DNA of 8,008 nt. Source: an uncultured Chloroflexota bacterium (GTDB lineage Bacteria > Chloroflexota > Anaerolineae > B4-G1 > DUEL01). This document shows, piece after piece, positions 1 to 5,982 of this stretch. The DNA lies in contig CAKZOY010000174.1 in the NCBI GenBank assembly GCA_937138275.1, positions 1 to 8,008 of the forward strand, given 5' to 3'. The notes under the pieces are model-generated. The model was not told the DNA's origin. It saw only the letters and a list, made by a program, of their open reading frames with translations, and did no database searches. Position 1 is the stretch's first letter. Each line of letters starts with the position of its first letter. A program made the translations under genes and the position numbers.

Positions 1-64
1 GATTACCGATACGCGATACGCGATTACCGATACGCGATACGCGATTAGCGATACGCGATACGCG
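1..64. repeat. Heptamer tandem repeat (GATACGC-like), 3 x 21 bp
   Basis: Nine consecutive 7-bp units make up three 21-bp super-units starting at 1, 22 and 43, each of the form GATTASC-GATACGC-GATACGC. Units one and two are identical; unit three differs by one base (GATTAGC for GATTACC, position 48). A tenth unit begins as GAT at 64-66 and merges into the ftsY start codon. The array starts at the window edge, so its full length is unknown. In the frame of ftsY it has no stop and would encode ITDTRYA, ITDTRYA, ISDTRYA. There are no unique spacers, so it is not a CRISPR. Heptameric short tandem repeats are known from cyanobacteria (STRR elements); a comparable repeat class here is inference. Confidence 0.93.
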
Positions 65-976
65 ATGAAAGGAATTTTTCAAGCACTGGCACGTACCCGA
101 AACGCGGCCTTCAGCCGCATCGCTGCGCTCCTGGGGGCCAGTGAGGTCACCCCGGAGGTCTGGGAGGAACTGGAGGCGCTCCTCATCCAGGCCGACGTGG
201 GGGTGGAGACGACGCTGGCGCTGATGGACCGGTTGCGCCGCCGGGCGCGCGATGAGGCCATCCTGCGCGCGGACAGGTTGCGGGACGCGCTGAACCAGGA
301 ATTGCGGGTGCTTCTGCCTTCCCCGCCGCCGCTGAACCTGGGCGGTCGCCCGCTGGACGTTATCCTCATCGTCGGGGTGAACGGGTCGGGCAAGACGACC
401 AGCATCGCCAAACTGGGGTACCGTTACCGGAAAGAGGGGCGGAAGGTGCTCCTGGCGGCAGCCGATACCTTCCGTGCCGCGGCGATGGACCAACTCCGCA
501 TCTGGGGCGAACGGGCCGGTTGCCCGGTGATTTCGGGGCCGGAGGGGGGCGACCCGGGCGCCGTCGTCTACGACGCGCTCCAGGCCGCCCGCAGCCGGGG
601 GATGGATATGGTCATCGTGGATACGGCCGGCCGGCTCCACACCCGTTACAACCTGATGGAGGAACTGAAGAAAGTCCGTCGGGTGGCGGCGAAGGCGGCG
701 GAAGGTGCCCCGCACGAGACACTTCTGGTGCTGGACGCCACCACCGGTCAGAACGCCCTCAGCCAGGCCCGCCACTTCTTAGAGGCGGTGGAGGTGACCG
801 GGGTCATCCTGGCGAAACTGGATAGCACCGCTCGCGGGGGGATGGTCTTCGCCATCGCCCGGGAACTGGGGTTACCGGTCCGATTTGTCGGCGTCGGGGA
901 GGGGCTGGAAGACCTGGCCCCTTTTGACCCCGACGCCTTTATCCGAGGGCTCTGGGAGGAGCCCTCATCGTCGTAA
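65..976 (+). CDS. ftsY: Signal recognition particle receptor FtsY (SRP GTPase)
   Basis: This is the 303-aa membrane-associated SRP receptor GTPase. It pairs with Ffh in the SRP to deliver ribosomes making membrane proteins to the SecYEG translocon. The N domain (four-helix bundle) covers about residues 1-88. The NG GTPase motifs are in order: G1 GVNGSGKTT (104-112), G2/insertion-box DTFRAAA (134-140), G3 DTAGR (186-190), G4 AKLD (250-253) followed by STARGG, and the G5/closing region GVGEGLEDLAPF (276-287). G4 has Ala where many FtsY proteins have Thr. The acidic A domain of E. coli FtsY is absent, so the short N-terminal helix probably does the membrane contact. No Shine-Dalgarno precedes ATG 65: the upstream bases are the heptamer array, which stays open in frame to the window edge, so translation could begin further upstream. 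Homology begins at about residue 1-5, so ATG 65 is the simplest start. An intrinsic terminator follows the stop. Confidence 0.95.
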   Translation: MKGIFQALARTRNAAFSRIAALLGASEVTPEVWEELEALLIQADVGVETTLALMDRLRRRARDEAILRADRLRDALNQELRVLLPSPPPLNLGGRPLDVILIVGVNGSGKTTSIAKLGYRYRKEGRKVLLAAADTFRAAAMDQLRIWGERAGCPVISGPEGGDPGAVVYDALQAARSRGMDMVIVDTAGRLHTRYNLMEELKKVRRVAAKAAEGAPHETLLVLDATTGQNALSQARHFLEAVEVTGVILAKLDSTARGGMVFAIARELGLPVRFVGVGEGLEDLAPFDPDAFIRGLWEEPSSS

Positions 977-983
977 AGATACG

Positions 984-1012
984 GCGGGCGACAAAATCGC
1001 CCGCTGTGTTTT
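984..1012 (+). terminator. Intrinsic terminator of ftsY
   Basis: A perfect 8-bp stem, GCGGGCGA (984-991) and TCGCCCGC (997-1004), closes a 5-nt CAAAA loop and is followed by a T-rich tail TGTGTTTT. It starts 8 bases after the ftsY stop, which suggests ftsY and rocD are separate transcripts. Confidence 0.75.
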
Positions 1013-1079
1013 GTGTGGGGGAGAAAGAGCAGCGCTCAACCCCCGCAAAACCCTCTCCGTACCATCAACAACACACCAC

Positions 1080-1085
1080 AGGAGG
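1080..1085 (+). promoter_or_regulatory. Ribosome binding site deciding the rocD start
   Basis: AGGAGG lies 5 nt before GTG 1091. It is the strongest Shine-Dalgarno in the window. It selects the GTG at 1091 over the in-frame GTG at 1013, which would lie within the terminator tail and add 26 residues unlike the family. No clear promoter is visible in 977-1079. Confidence 0.85.
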
Positions 1086-1090
1086 CTGTC

Positions 1091-2290
1091 GTGCGCACCG
1101 AGGACTACATCCGACTGGAAGAGACCTATGGAGCACGAAACTACAAACCGCTGGACGTCGTTATCACCCGCGCGGAAGGGGTGTGGGTATGGGACGTGGA
1201 AGGGAACCGTTATCTGGACTGCCTGAGCGCCTACTCCGCGGTCAATCAGGGCCACTGCCATCCCCGCATCCTGCGGGCCATGGTGGGACAGGCGCAGCGG
1301 GTCACCCTCATCTCCCGCGCCTTCCGCAACGACCAGTTGCCCCTGCTGGAGAAGGAACTCTGCGAACTGACCGGTTACGAGATGATGTTGCCGATGAACT
1401 CCGGCGCCGAGGCGGTGGAGACGGCGCTGAAGGCCGCCCGCAAGTGGGGATACACCGTCAGGGGCGTCCCCGCCGACCAGGCGGAGATCATCGTCTGCGC
1501 GGGGAACTTCCACGGGCGGACGATTGCCATCGTGGGATTCTCCACTGAACCGCAGTACCGGGAGCATTTCGGCCCCTTCACCCCGGGCTTCGTCATCATC
1601 CCCTACGGCGACGCGGCGGCGCTGGAGGCCGCGATCACCCCCAACACCGTCGCCTTTATGGTGGAGCCGATCCAGGGGGAGGGCGGCGTCATCGTCCCGC
1701 CGGAGGGGTATCTGCGGGCGGTCCGGGAGATATGCTCCCGCCACCACGTGCTCTTCATCGCCGACGAAATCCAGACCGGCCTGGGCCGCACCGGCCGACT
1801 TTTCGCCTGCGAGTGGGAGGGGATCCGGCCGGACGTGATGGTCATTGGCAAGGCCCTCTCCGGCGGCTTCTACCCGGTTTCGGCGGTGCTCTCCTCCCGG
1901 GAAGTGCTGGGGGTTTTCCGCCCCGGCGACCACGGTTCCACCTTCGGCGGCAACCCGCTGGCCTGCGCAGTGGCGCGGGAGGCGCTGCGGGTCATCGTGG
2001 AGGAGGACCTACCCCGGCGGGCCGACGAACTGGGCCGCTACTTCCTCGGACGGCTGGCCCGCATAGAGAGCCCCTGGATTCGGGAAGTGCGCGGCAAGGG
2101 ATTGCTCATCGGGGTGGAACTGGTCCCCGAAGCGGGCGGCGCCCGCCGCTTCTGCGAGGCGCTCAAAGACCGGGGGGTCCTCTGCAAGGAGACCCGCGAG
2201 CACACCATCCGCTTCGCGCCCCCGCTGGTCATCACCCGGGAGGAGATAGACTGGGCGCTGGAGCGGATAGAATCCGTTCTGCGGGAGTAG
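1091..2290 (+). CDS. rocD: Ornithine--oxo-acid aminotransferase (class III, PLP)
   Basis: The product (399 aa) is a cytosolic class III PLP aminotransferase. It moves the delta-amino group of ornithine to 2-oxoglutarate, giving glutamate-5-semialdehyde and glutamate, in arginine/ornithine breakdown or proline synthesis. Family blocks are seen in order: NYKPLDVVITRAEGVWVWD (17-35), SAYSAVNQGHCHPRI (47-60 region), MNSGAEAVETALKAARKWGY (102-121), NFHGRT (139-144), VEPIQGEGGVIVPPEGYL (191-208), DEIQTGLGRTG (225-235), GKALSGGFYPVSAV (253-266) with the Schiff-base lysine at K254, and STFGGNPL (283-290). D225 is the expected partner of the PLP pyridine nitrogen. The length matches bacterial RocD (about 400 aa). 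The NYKPLDVVI and GYEMMLPMNSGAEAVE blocks favour ornithine over acetylornithine or GABA as substrate, though related class III enzymes cannot be fully excluded. No arginase or proline genes are adjacent. It is monocistronic as far as the window shows and converges on the ABC operon. Confidence 0.93.
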   Translation: MRTEDYIRLEETYGARNYKPLDVVITRAEGVWVWDVEGNRYLDCLSAYSAVNQGHCHPRILRAMVGQAQRVTLISRAFRNDQLPLLEKELCELTGYEMMLPMNSGAEAVETALKAARKWGYTVRGVPADQAEIIVCAGNFHGRTIAIVGFSTEPQYREHFGPFTPGFVIIPYGDAAALEAAITPNTVAFMVEPIQGEGGVIVPPEGYLRAVREICSRHHVLFIADEIQTGLGRTGRLFACEWEGIRPDVMVIGKALSGGFYPVSAVLSSREVLGVFRPGDHGSTFGGNPLACAVAREALRVIVEEDLPRRADELGRYFLGRLARIESPWIREVRGKGLLIGVELVPEAGGARRFCEALKDRGVLCKETREHTIRFAPPLVITREEIDWALERIESVLRE

Positions 2291-2303
2291 GGCGCAGGGG
2301 ATA

Positions 2304-2326
2304 GTCGCAAAGGTCGCAGAGTCGCA
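2304..2326. repeat. Three short direct repeats of GTCGCA
   Basis: GTCGCA occurs at 2304, 2313 and 2321, with 3- and 2-base spacers, just downstream of the rocD stop and before the large hairpin. It is a small degenerate tandem array of period 8-9. Function is unknown; it may be a simple-sequence remnant. Confidence 0.6.
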
Positions 2327-2335
2327 GTAGGGGGA

Positions 2336-2380
2336 AAGACTTCGGGGCGGGCGGCCGAAGGCCGCCCGCCCCGAAGTCTT
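2336..2380. terminator. Perfect 21-bp hairpin, likely bidirectional terminator
   Basis: The left arm (2336-2356) and right arm (2360-2380) are exact reverse complements of 21 bp, separated only by GAA. The core is GGCGGCC-GAA-GGCCGCC. The hairpin lies between the convergent rocD and ABC operon. Its last two bases form part of the TAA stop of the ATPase gene (2379-2381, minus strand). Both arms end in TCTT when read outward, but there is no long T-tract, so it is a less than canonical intrinsic terminator. The same core recurs in the palindrome at 5600-5642. Confidence 0.75.
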
Positions 2381-3701
2381 ATCTCTCAGAGACCGGACCC
2401 GGGGGGCTTCCCGCCGTCTCCAGGAAAATCACTTCGCTGGCATCGTCGTAGGCGATCAACTCCGCATACCGGCCCCAGTGGACCATCGTCTCCAGTTGCT
2501 TTTCGGCCTCGTCGGGCGGGAATTCCAGTTCCAGCGCCCGCAGGACCACGTCCCACTTCAGCCGATGCCCCTCGGCGACGCCCAGCACGGAGAGCAACCA
2601 GCGGAACATCGGCAGGCGCCGGATGCGGGTGGCGAAAATCTCCTTGCGGGCCAGGATGCTCGCCTCGGCAAACGTCTCCCCCAGGGGCGTCAGGACGATG
2701 TCGCCCTGCCCGATGGTGGCAAAACCCAACAACTCCGCCACCTCCGTCAATTGCAGCAGGTGGTCGGAATCCACCCGCAGTTCCTCCGCCAGCCGGAAGA
2801 TATCGTGCCGACGGTCGGGCATTTCGGCCACGTGTTCCAGAAGCCCCGCCAGGTCGTTGATGGTGATGGGCGGCAGCGCCCGGATGCGACCCGGCTCGCC
2901 GGGGGCCACGCCCAGTTCCACGTGCTCCGGCCCCGTCTGACCGGCCAGCAGTCCGTAAACCTCGTCCACCCGTTCCAGGAACTCCGGCGACCGCCGCTGC
3001 CGGGGATGGGGCAGGTCCACCGTCATCTCCGCCACGATCCGCCCCGGCTCCTTCTCCATCACCACGATGCGGTCGGCCATAAAGACGGCTTCTTCTATAT
3101 TGTGGGTCACCATCAGGATGGCCCGGGTGGGGATTTTGCCCTCCGTCCACAACTCCAGCAATTCCCCGCGCAGGGATTCGGCGCTGAGCACGTCCAGGGC
3201 GGAGAACGGCTCGTCCAGGCACAGGAGTTCCGGCTCCACTGCCATCGCCCGGGCAAAGCCCACCTTCTGCCGCATCCCGCCGGAGAGTTCGCGCGGGTAG
3301 GCGATCTCAAACCCGTCCAACCCGACCCGGTCCAGCAGGTCCACGGCGCGGGCGGTGCGCAATTTTGGGGGGACGCCGCGCGCCTTCAGCGCGATCTCCA
3401 CGTTTTCTATCACCGTCAGCCAGGGGAACAGGGCGAAGGTCTGGAAGACGATGGTCGCGTGGGGGTTCACGCCGCGCAGGACCTGGCCGCGGTAGAGGAC
3501 TTGCCCTTCCGTCGGGCGCTGCAGGCCGGTGATGATGCGCAGAAGCGTGCTCTTCCCGCACCCCGACGGCCCCAGCAGACAGACGAACTCCCCTTCGCGG
3601 ACCGTCAGGTTCACATCCTGCAGGGCGACAAACCGGCGCGAACCGGCGCCGTAAATCTGACTGACGTGACGAACTTCCAGCAGATACCCGTTGGTAGCCA
3701 T
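2379..3701 (-). CDS. NitT/TauT-type ABC transporter ATPase with C-terminal AAA-associated domain
   Basis: This 440-aa protein is the cytoplasmic ATPase that powers the adjacent fused permease; the family imports nitrate, sulfonates, taurine or bicarbonate. The ABC domain (about 7-255) has Walker A GPSGCGKST (44-52), Q-loop VFQTFALFPWLTV (Q87), signature LSGGMRQK (139-146), Walker B LLCLDEPFSALD (159-170) and H-loop H200 in MVTHNIEEAVF. The FALFPWLTV block is typical of the nitrate/taurine subfamily. A C-terminal extension (about 275-430) has the look of the AAA-associated C-terminal domain found on a subset of these ATPases (Pfam AAA_assoc_C style), of unknown role and possibly regulatory. 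The ATG at 3701 begins the conserved LLEVRHVSQIY region and has GGAG 5 nt upstream (3707-3710). It is 2 bases from the permease TGA, so coupled translation is likely. The open frame upstream to 5711 is a shadow of the permease. The substrate cannot be read from the sequence. Confidence 0.92.
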   Translation of the reverse strand: MATNGYLLEVRHVSQIYGAGSRRFVALQDVNLTVREGEFVCLLGPSGCGKSTLLRIITGLQRPTEGQVLYRGQVLRGVNPHATIVFQTFALFPWLTVIENVEIALKARGVPPKLRTARAVDLLDRVGLDGFEIAYPRELSGGMRQKVGFARAMAVEPELLCLDEPFSALDVLSAESLRGELLELWTEGKIPTRAILMVTHNIEEAVFMADRIVVMEKEPGRIVAEMTVDLPHPRQRRSPEFLERVDEVYGLLAGQTGPEHVELGVAPGEPGRIRALPPITINDLAGLLEHVAEMPDRRHDIFRLAEELRVDSDHLLQLTEVAELLGFATIGQGDIVLTPLGETFAEASILARKEIFATRIRRLPMFRWLLSVLGVAEGHRLKWDVVLRALELEFPPDEAEKQLETMVHWGRYAELIAYDDASEVIFLETAGSPPGPVSER

Positions 3702-3703
3702 AG

Positions 3704-5482
3704 TCACTCCATCCGGTAGCGTTCTTCGGCCAGGCGGTACAGAAGCCGCCAGAAGAGGCGGTTGATCAGGACGACGGTCAGTACCATGCTCAACGTGGCG
3801 GCCAGAAGCAGGGAGTAGTCGCCGGCCGCAGTGGCCCGGGCGATGAGAGAGCCGATGCCCGCCGTCCAGAGCGTCCGGCCGCCGAACTCCACATGCTCGG
3901 CGACGATGCTGGCGTTCCACGCCCCGCCGCTGGCGGTGATGGCGCCGGTGACGATGTACGGGAACAGGGCGGGCAGGATGAGCGTCTGCCAGCGCTCCCG
4001 ACGGCTCAGGCCGATGAGGGCCGAGGTATACTTCAGGTCCTGCGGGATGGCCGACGCCCCGGCAATGACGTTGAAGAGCAGGTACCACTGCGTACCGGTC
4101 AGCATCAGGGCGATGGCCGCAAGGTTGATCCCGCCGGGCAGGTTCGCCAGGACTAACAGGAAGACGGGGAAGAGGGCCGTTGCCGGGACCGACGCCACCA
4201 CCTGCACGATCGGTTGCAGATAGGTGGCGACGCGGGGGTTGGTGCCCACCGCCACGCCAACGGGGATCGTCCACGCCAGCGCGATCACCAGGGAGACCGA
4301 CACCCGCAGCAGGGTCGCCAGAGTGCCCAGGGCGATCTCCCCCCACTGGCCCGCGGGGACCGTCACCAGCATCATCCCGGCGCGGATGGCGCCGTAGAGC
4401 AGTCCCAGGCCCAGCAGCAGCGCCAGCAGGTAGAGGCCCCAGGGCCGCCTCTTCCTTGCGGCCGTCTTCTCTTCCGTCACTGCGGAGCGGCGGATCAGCC
4501 GGGCGTCCAGGCCCTCGCTGAGAGGATGCCAGACCGCCTGGGAGAACCAGCCTGCGATGCGGGAGCGGCGCAGAAGGTTGTAGAGCCAGGAAGTGGGCGG
4601 GTTTTCCCCCTCCGTCATCTCCAGTTTGAAGCGGTCGGCCCAGGCCAGCAGCGGCCGCCAGACCAACTGGTCCAGCGCGACGATGACCAGCACCAGCGCG
4701 CCGATCCCCCAGAAGACGGCCCGGGTGTCGCCCTGGGCGGCCGCCTCGTGGAGGTACGCCCCCAGGCCGGGCAGCCGGAAGTCCCGCTGCCCGACGGTGA
4801 AAATCTCCGCCGCCATCAGAAAGAACCAGCCCCCGGCCCAACTCATCATACTGTTCCAGATGAGACTGATGGCCGCGAAGGGGAGTTCCAGCGCCTTGAA
4901 GCGCAGCCACCCGTTGAAGCGGAAGATGGCGCCGGCCTCCCGCAGTTCCTTCGGGATGGTGGTCAGGGACTGGTACCAGGCGAAGGTCATATTCCAGACC
5001 TGGCTGGTGAAAATCAGCACGACCGAGGCCAGTTCCGCCGCAATCCGCTCCGGCAGGAGCGCGCTCAAACTGAGCAGGACAACCGGCAGGAAGGAGAGGA
5101 TGGGCACACTCTGGAGGACGTCCAGCAGCGGCATCAGTACCTGCTCGGCGCGGCGGTTGTAGGCGGCCAGACGGCCGTAGGTCAGGGTGAAGAGCAGGGA
5201 GAGGGCGTAGGCGGCTGCCATCCGGATGATGGAACGGAGCGCGTACCAGGGCAGGACGCGCGGCACGAGATGGATATCGGGTCCCTTCACTACCTCGGGG
5301 GCGTTCAGCGCCAGGCGCACCCCCAGATAAATCACCGCGGCGATGCCGACCAGCACGACGACATCGCCCAGGGAGATGCCGCGGCCGAAGGGCTGCTCCA
5401 CCTTGAAGATGAGCGTCCGCCGGGCCGCCCCGCGATCCCGCTGGGGGCGTCCCGCTCCGGGTATAAGGCCCTGGGTCGCCAT
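3704..5482 (-). CDS. ABC transporter permease, two fused transmembrane domains (NitT/TauT-like)
   Basis: The product (592 aa) is an inner-membrane permease that carries two binding-protein-dependent transport domains in one chain, so it can supply the whole membrane pore with a single copy. Domain one is about residues 40-280 and domain two about 350-585. They are joined by a basic/polar cytosolic linker (about 285-345, including TEEKTAARKRRP). Hydrophobic segments include 39-58, 125-145, 150-170, 205-227, 256-275, 350-370, 385-412, 425-447, 455-477, 505-523 and 556-575. Each half has an EAA-type loop for docking the ATPase: KELREAGAIFRFNG...LELP (178-201) and QDLKYTSALIGLSRRERWQTLILP (481-504 region). 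The start ATG 5482 was chosen because AAGGAG lies 7 nt upstream and a good promoter lies just beyond. The frame stays open to 5992, but that stretch is low-complexity and lies upstream of the promoter. No substrate-binding protein gene is adjacent. Confidence 0.92.
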   Translation of the reverse strand: MATQGLIPGAGRPQRDRGAARRTLIFKVEQPFGRGISLGDVVVLVGIAAVIYLGVRLALNAPEVVKGPDIHLVPRVLPWYALRSIIRMAAAYALSLLFTLTYGRLAAYNRRAEQVLMPLLDVLQSVPILSFLPVVLLSLSALLPERIAAELASVVLIFTSQVWNMTFAWYQSLTTIPKELREAGAIFRFNGWLRFKALELPFAAISLIWNSMMSWAGGWFFLMAAEIFTVGQRDFRLPGLGAYLHEAAAQGDTRAVFWGIGALVLVIVALDQLVWRPLLAWADRFKLEMTEGENPPTSWLYNLLRRSRIAGWFSQAVWHPLSEGLDARLIRRSAVTEEKTAARKRRPWGLYLLALLLGLGLLYGAIRAGMMLVTVPAGQWGEIALGTLATLLRVSVSLVIALAWTIPVGVAVGTNPRVATYLQPIVQVVASVPATALFPVFLLVLANLPGGINLAAIALMLTGTQWYLLFNVIAGASAIPQDLKYTSALIGLSRRERWQTLILPALFPYIVTGAITASGGAWNASIVAEHVEFGGRTLWTAGIGSLIARATAAGDYSLLLAATLSMVLTVVLINRLFWRLLYRLAEERYRME

Positions 5483-5489
5483 CGGGAGA

Positions 5490-5495
5490 CTCCTT
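5490..5495 (-). promoter_or_regulatory. Ribosome binding site of the permease gene
   Basis: AAGGAG on the minus strand lies 7 nt before ATG 5482. It picks this ATG over the in-frame ATG at 5500, which has no such site, and over the longer open frame reaching 5992. Confidence 0.82.
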
Positions 5496-5521
5496 ACCAT
5501 TGTGGGTTCGGAAACGGAAGC

Positions 5522-5549
5522 ATTGTACCGCAAATGGGGAATCTGGCAA
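5522..5549 (-). promoter_or_regulatory. Sigma70-like promoter of the ABC operon
   Basis: On the minus strand, a -35 box TTGCCA (5549-5544), a 16-bp spacer and a -10 box TACAAT (5527-5522) match the housekeeping consensus at 4/6 and 5/6. The predicted start is near 5515, giving a leader of about 34 nt that includes the AAGGAG site of the permease. It shows the same boxes and spacing as the rightward promoter at 5705-5732. Confidence 0.75.
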
Positions 5550-5563
5550 ACCGGTAACCCTCC

Positions 5564-5593
5564 TCTCTTCCCCCATAGCGGAAGGGGGAGAGA
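5564..5593. repeat. Pyrimidine/purine inverted repeat (CTCTC..CCCCC / GGGGGAGAGA)
   Basis: TCTCTTCCCCC (5564-5574) pairs with GGGGGAGAGA (5584-5593) around a 9-nt loop, giving 10 bp with one bulged T. It resembles the stem at 5854-5894 in composition and orientation, so both may belong to one dispersed intergenic palindrome family. It lies upstream of the ABC promoter, so it should not be in that transcript. Confidence 0.6.
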
Positions 5594-5599
5594 AATCAT

Positions 5600-5642
5600 G
5601 GGTTTTGGCGCTGGCGGCCGGAGGCCGCCAGCGCCAAAACCC
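5600..5642. repeat. Perfect 20-bp palindrome with GGCGGCC-GGA-GGCCGCC core
   Basis: The arms 5600-5619 and 5623-5642 are exact reverse complements separated by GGA. The 17-base core differs by one base from the core of the hairpin at 2336-2380, while the outer arm sequences differ. It lies between the two divergent promoters. It could be a terminator for stray transcription, a protein binding site or a member of a repetitive palindrome family. No T-tract follows it in either direction. Confidence 0.85.
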
Positions 5643-5704
5643 CCAAAGGGCAGGGTTTGTCCTTGCCTTTTCCTCCCCGCCAGCGCAGCGCCCCGGGCCG
5701 AATT

Positions 5705-5732
5705 TTGCCATTGCAGGATTTGATGATACAAT
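5705..5732 (+). promoter_or_regulatory. Sigma70-like promoter pointing toward the STAND gene
   Basis: TTGCCA (5705-5710), a 16-bp spacer and TACAAT (5727-5732) lie in a short AT-rich island inside GC-rich DNA. The predicted transcription start is around 5738-5740. It has the same hexamers and spacing as the ABC operon promoter on the other strand. It is the best rightward promoter visible before the gene at 5991 and would give a leader of about 250 nt. Confidence 0.68.
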
Positions 5733-5737
5733 AACTT

Positions 5738-5788
5738 ATGGATCGCCCGCATCGGGCCGACGACCGCCCCCGCGCCGGAGACTCCTGA
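5738..5788 (+). CDS. Possible leaderless 16-codon leader ORF
   Basis: ATG 5738 begins 5 bases after the -10 box, essentially at the predicted transcription start, so translation would be leaderless. The peptide is MDRPHRADDRPRAGDS, with four Arg and four Asp in 16 residues, and stops with TGA at 5786-5788. It resembles no protein I recognise. The stop falls directly after the 5' arm of a terminator-like hairpin (5781-5808), the geometry expected of an attenuator leader peptide. It is short enough to be chance. Confidence 0.28.
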   Translation: MDRPHRADDRPRAGDS

Positions 5789-5815
5789 AGCGGTCGCTTG
5801 CGCGGAGTTTTCTTT
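5781..5815 (+). terminator. Terminator-like hairpin in the STAND leader, weak
   Basis: ACTCC (5781-5785) can pair with GGAGT (5804-5808) around an inner AAGCG-GT-CGCTT stem (5788-5799), followed by TTTTCTTT. The stem is interrupted by unpaired TG and GCGC. A competing pairing is visible: CCGCGC (5770-5775) with GCGCGG (5800-5805) would break the GGAGT arm. Mutually exclusive pairings of this kind suggest attenuation but can arise by chance in GC-rich DNA. Confidence 0.35.
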
Positions 5816-5853
5816 GTTGCCAGGGATTCCCTTTACCCCCCTCACCCCCTTTC

Positions 5854-5900
5854 CTCCCTCTCCCCCTTGCCCTGACGGGCGGGGGAGAGAGGGGTTTTTT
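5854..5900 (+). terminator. Intrinsic terminator or attenuator upstream of the STAND gene
   Basis: The left arm 5854-5872 pairs with 5877-5894: GCCC/GGGC at the top around a TGAC loop, CCCCC/GGGGG, then TCTC/GAGA and further C/G pairs. There is a two-T bulge and a single-A bulge, and TTTTTT (5895-5900) follows directly. This is the classic form of a rho-independent terminator reading rightward. It sits about 90 nt before the STAND gene start and downstream of the promoter at 5705-5732. It is either an insulator against upstream transcription or an attenuator. Its arms resemble a widespread CCCTCACCCC/CTCTCCC palindromic intergenic element. Confidence 0.66.
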
Positions 5901-5978
5901 GGGGCGGCGGCGAAGCCGCAACGGGGAAGGGACAGGGGGTGGGGCAGCGTATCCTTGAGTGTGTCCTGGTGGTTAGGT

Positions 5979-5982
5979 GGAG
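5979..5982 (+). promoter_or_regulatory. Ribosome binding site of the STAND gene
   Basis: GGAG within GGTGGAGAG lies 8 nt before ATG 5991. It supports that start over the in-frame GTG at 5961, which has no purine-rich site before it. Confidence 0.65.

Noticed and set aside
1..64. CRISPR array
   Set aside because: The units are contiguous 7-bp repeats with no unique spacers.
1013..1090. GTG 1013 as the start of rocD
   Set aside because: It lies in the tail of the ftsY terminator and lacks a ribosome binding site, while GTG 1091 has AGGAGG 5 nt upstream and gives the usual family length.
965..1933. A 322-codon open frame on the minus strand opposite rocD
   Set aside because: It is a shadow of rocD and of the ftsY terminator region, with a composition rich in Gly, Arg, His and Asp and no family resemblance.
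2478..3719. A 413-codon plus-strand frame opposite the ATPase gene
   Set aside because: The minus strand carries all ABC ATPase motifs here; the plus frame is rich in Gln, His and Gly with no domain.
5648..5672. Small hairpin GGCAGG/CCTTGCC followed by TTTT
   Set aside because: Only six pairs with a bulge; too weak to call as a terminator in DNA of this composition.
3702..5711. Upstream in-frame extension of the ATPase gene to 1110 codons
   Set aside because: This stretch overlaps the permease in another frame, is Arg/Gly/Pro-rich, and the ABC domain begins at ATG 3701 with its own ribosome binding site.
5929..5955. Promoter GGGACA-N15-TATCCT before the STAND gene
   Set aside because: Both boxes match poorly and the spacer is short; the promoter at 5705-5732 is far better.
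5500..5958. A 152-codon plus-strand frame in the divergent region
   Set aside because: It runs through both palindromes and polypyrimidine tracts, has no ribosome binding site and shows no family resemblance.
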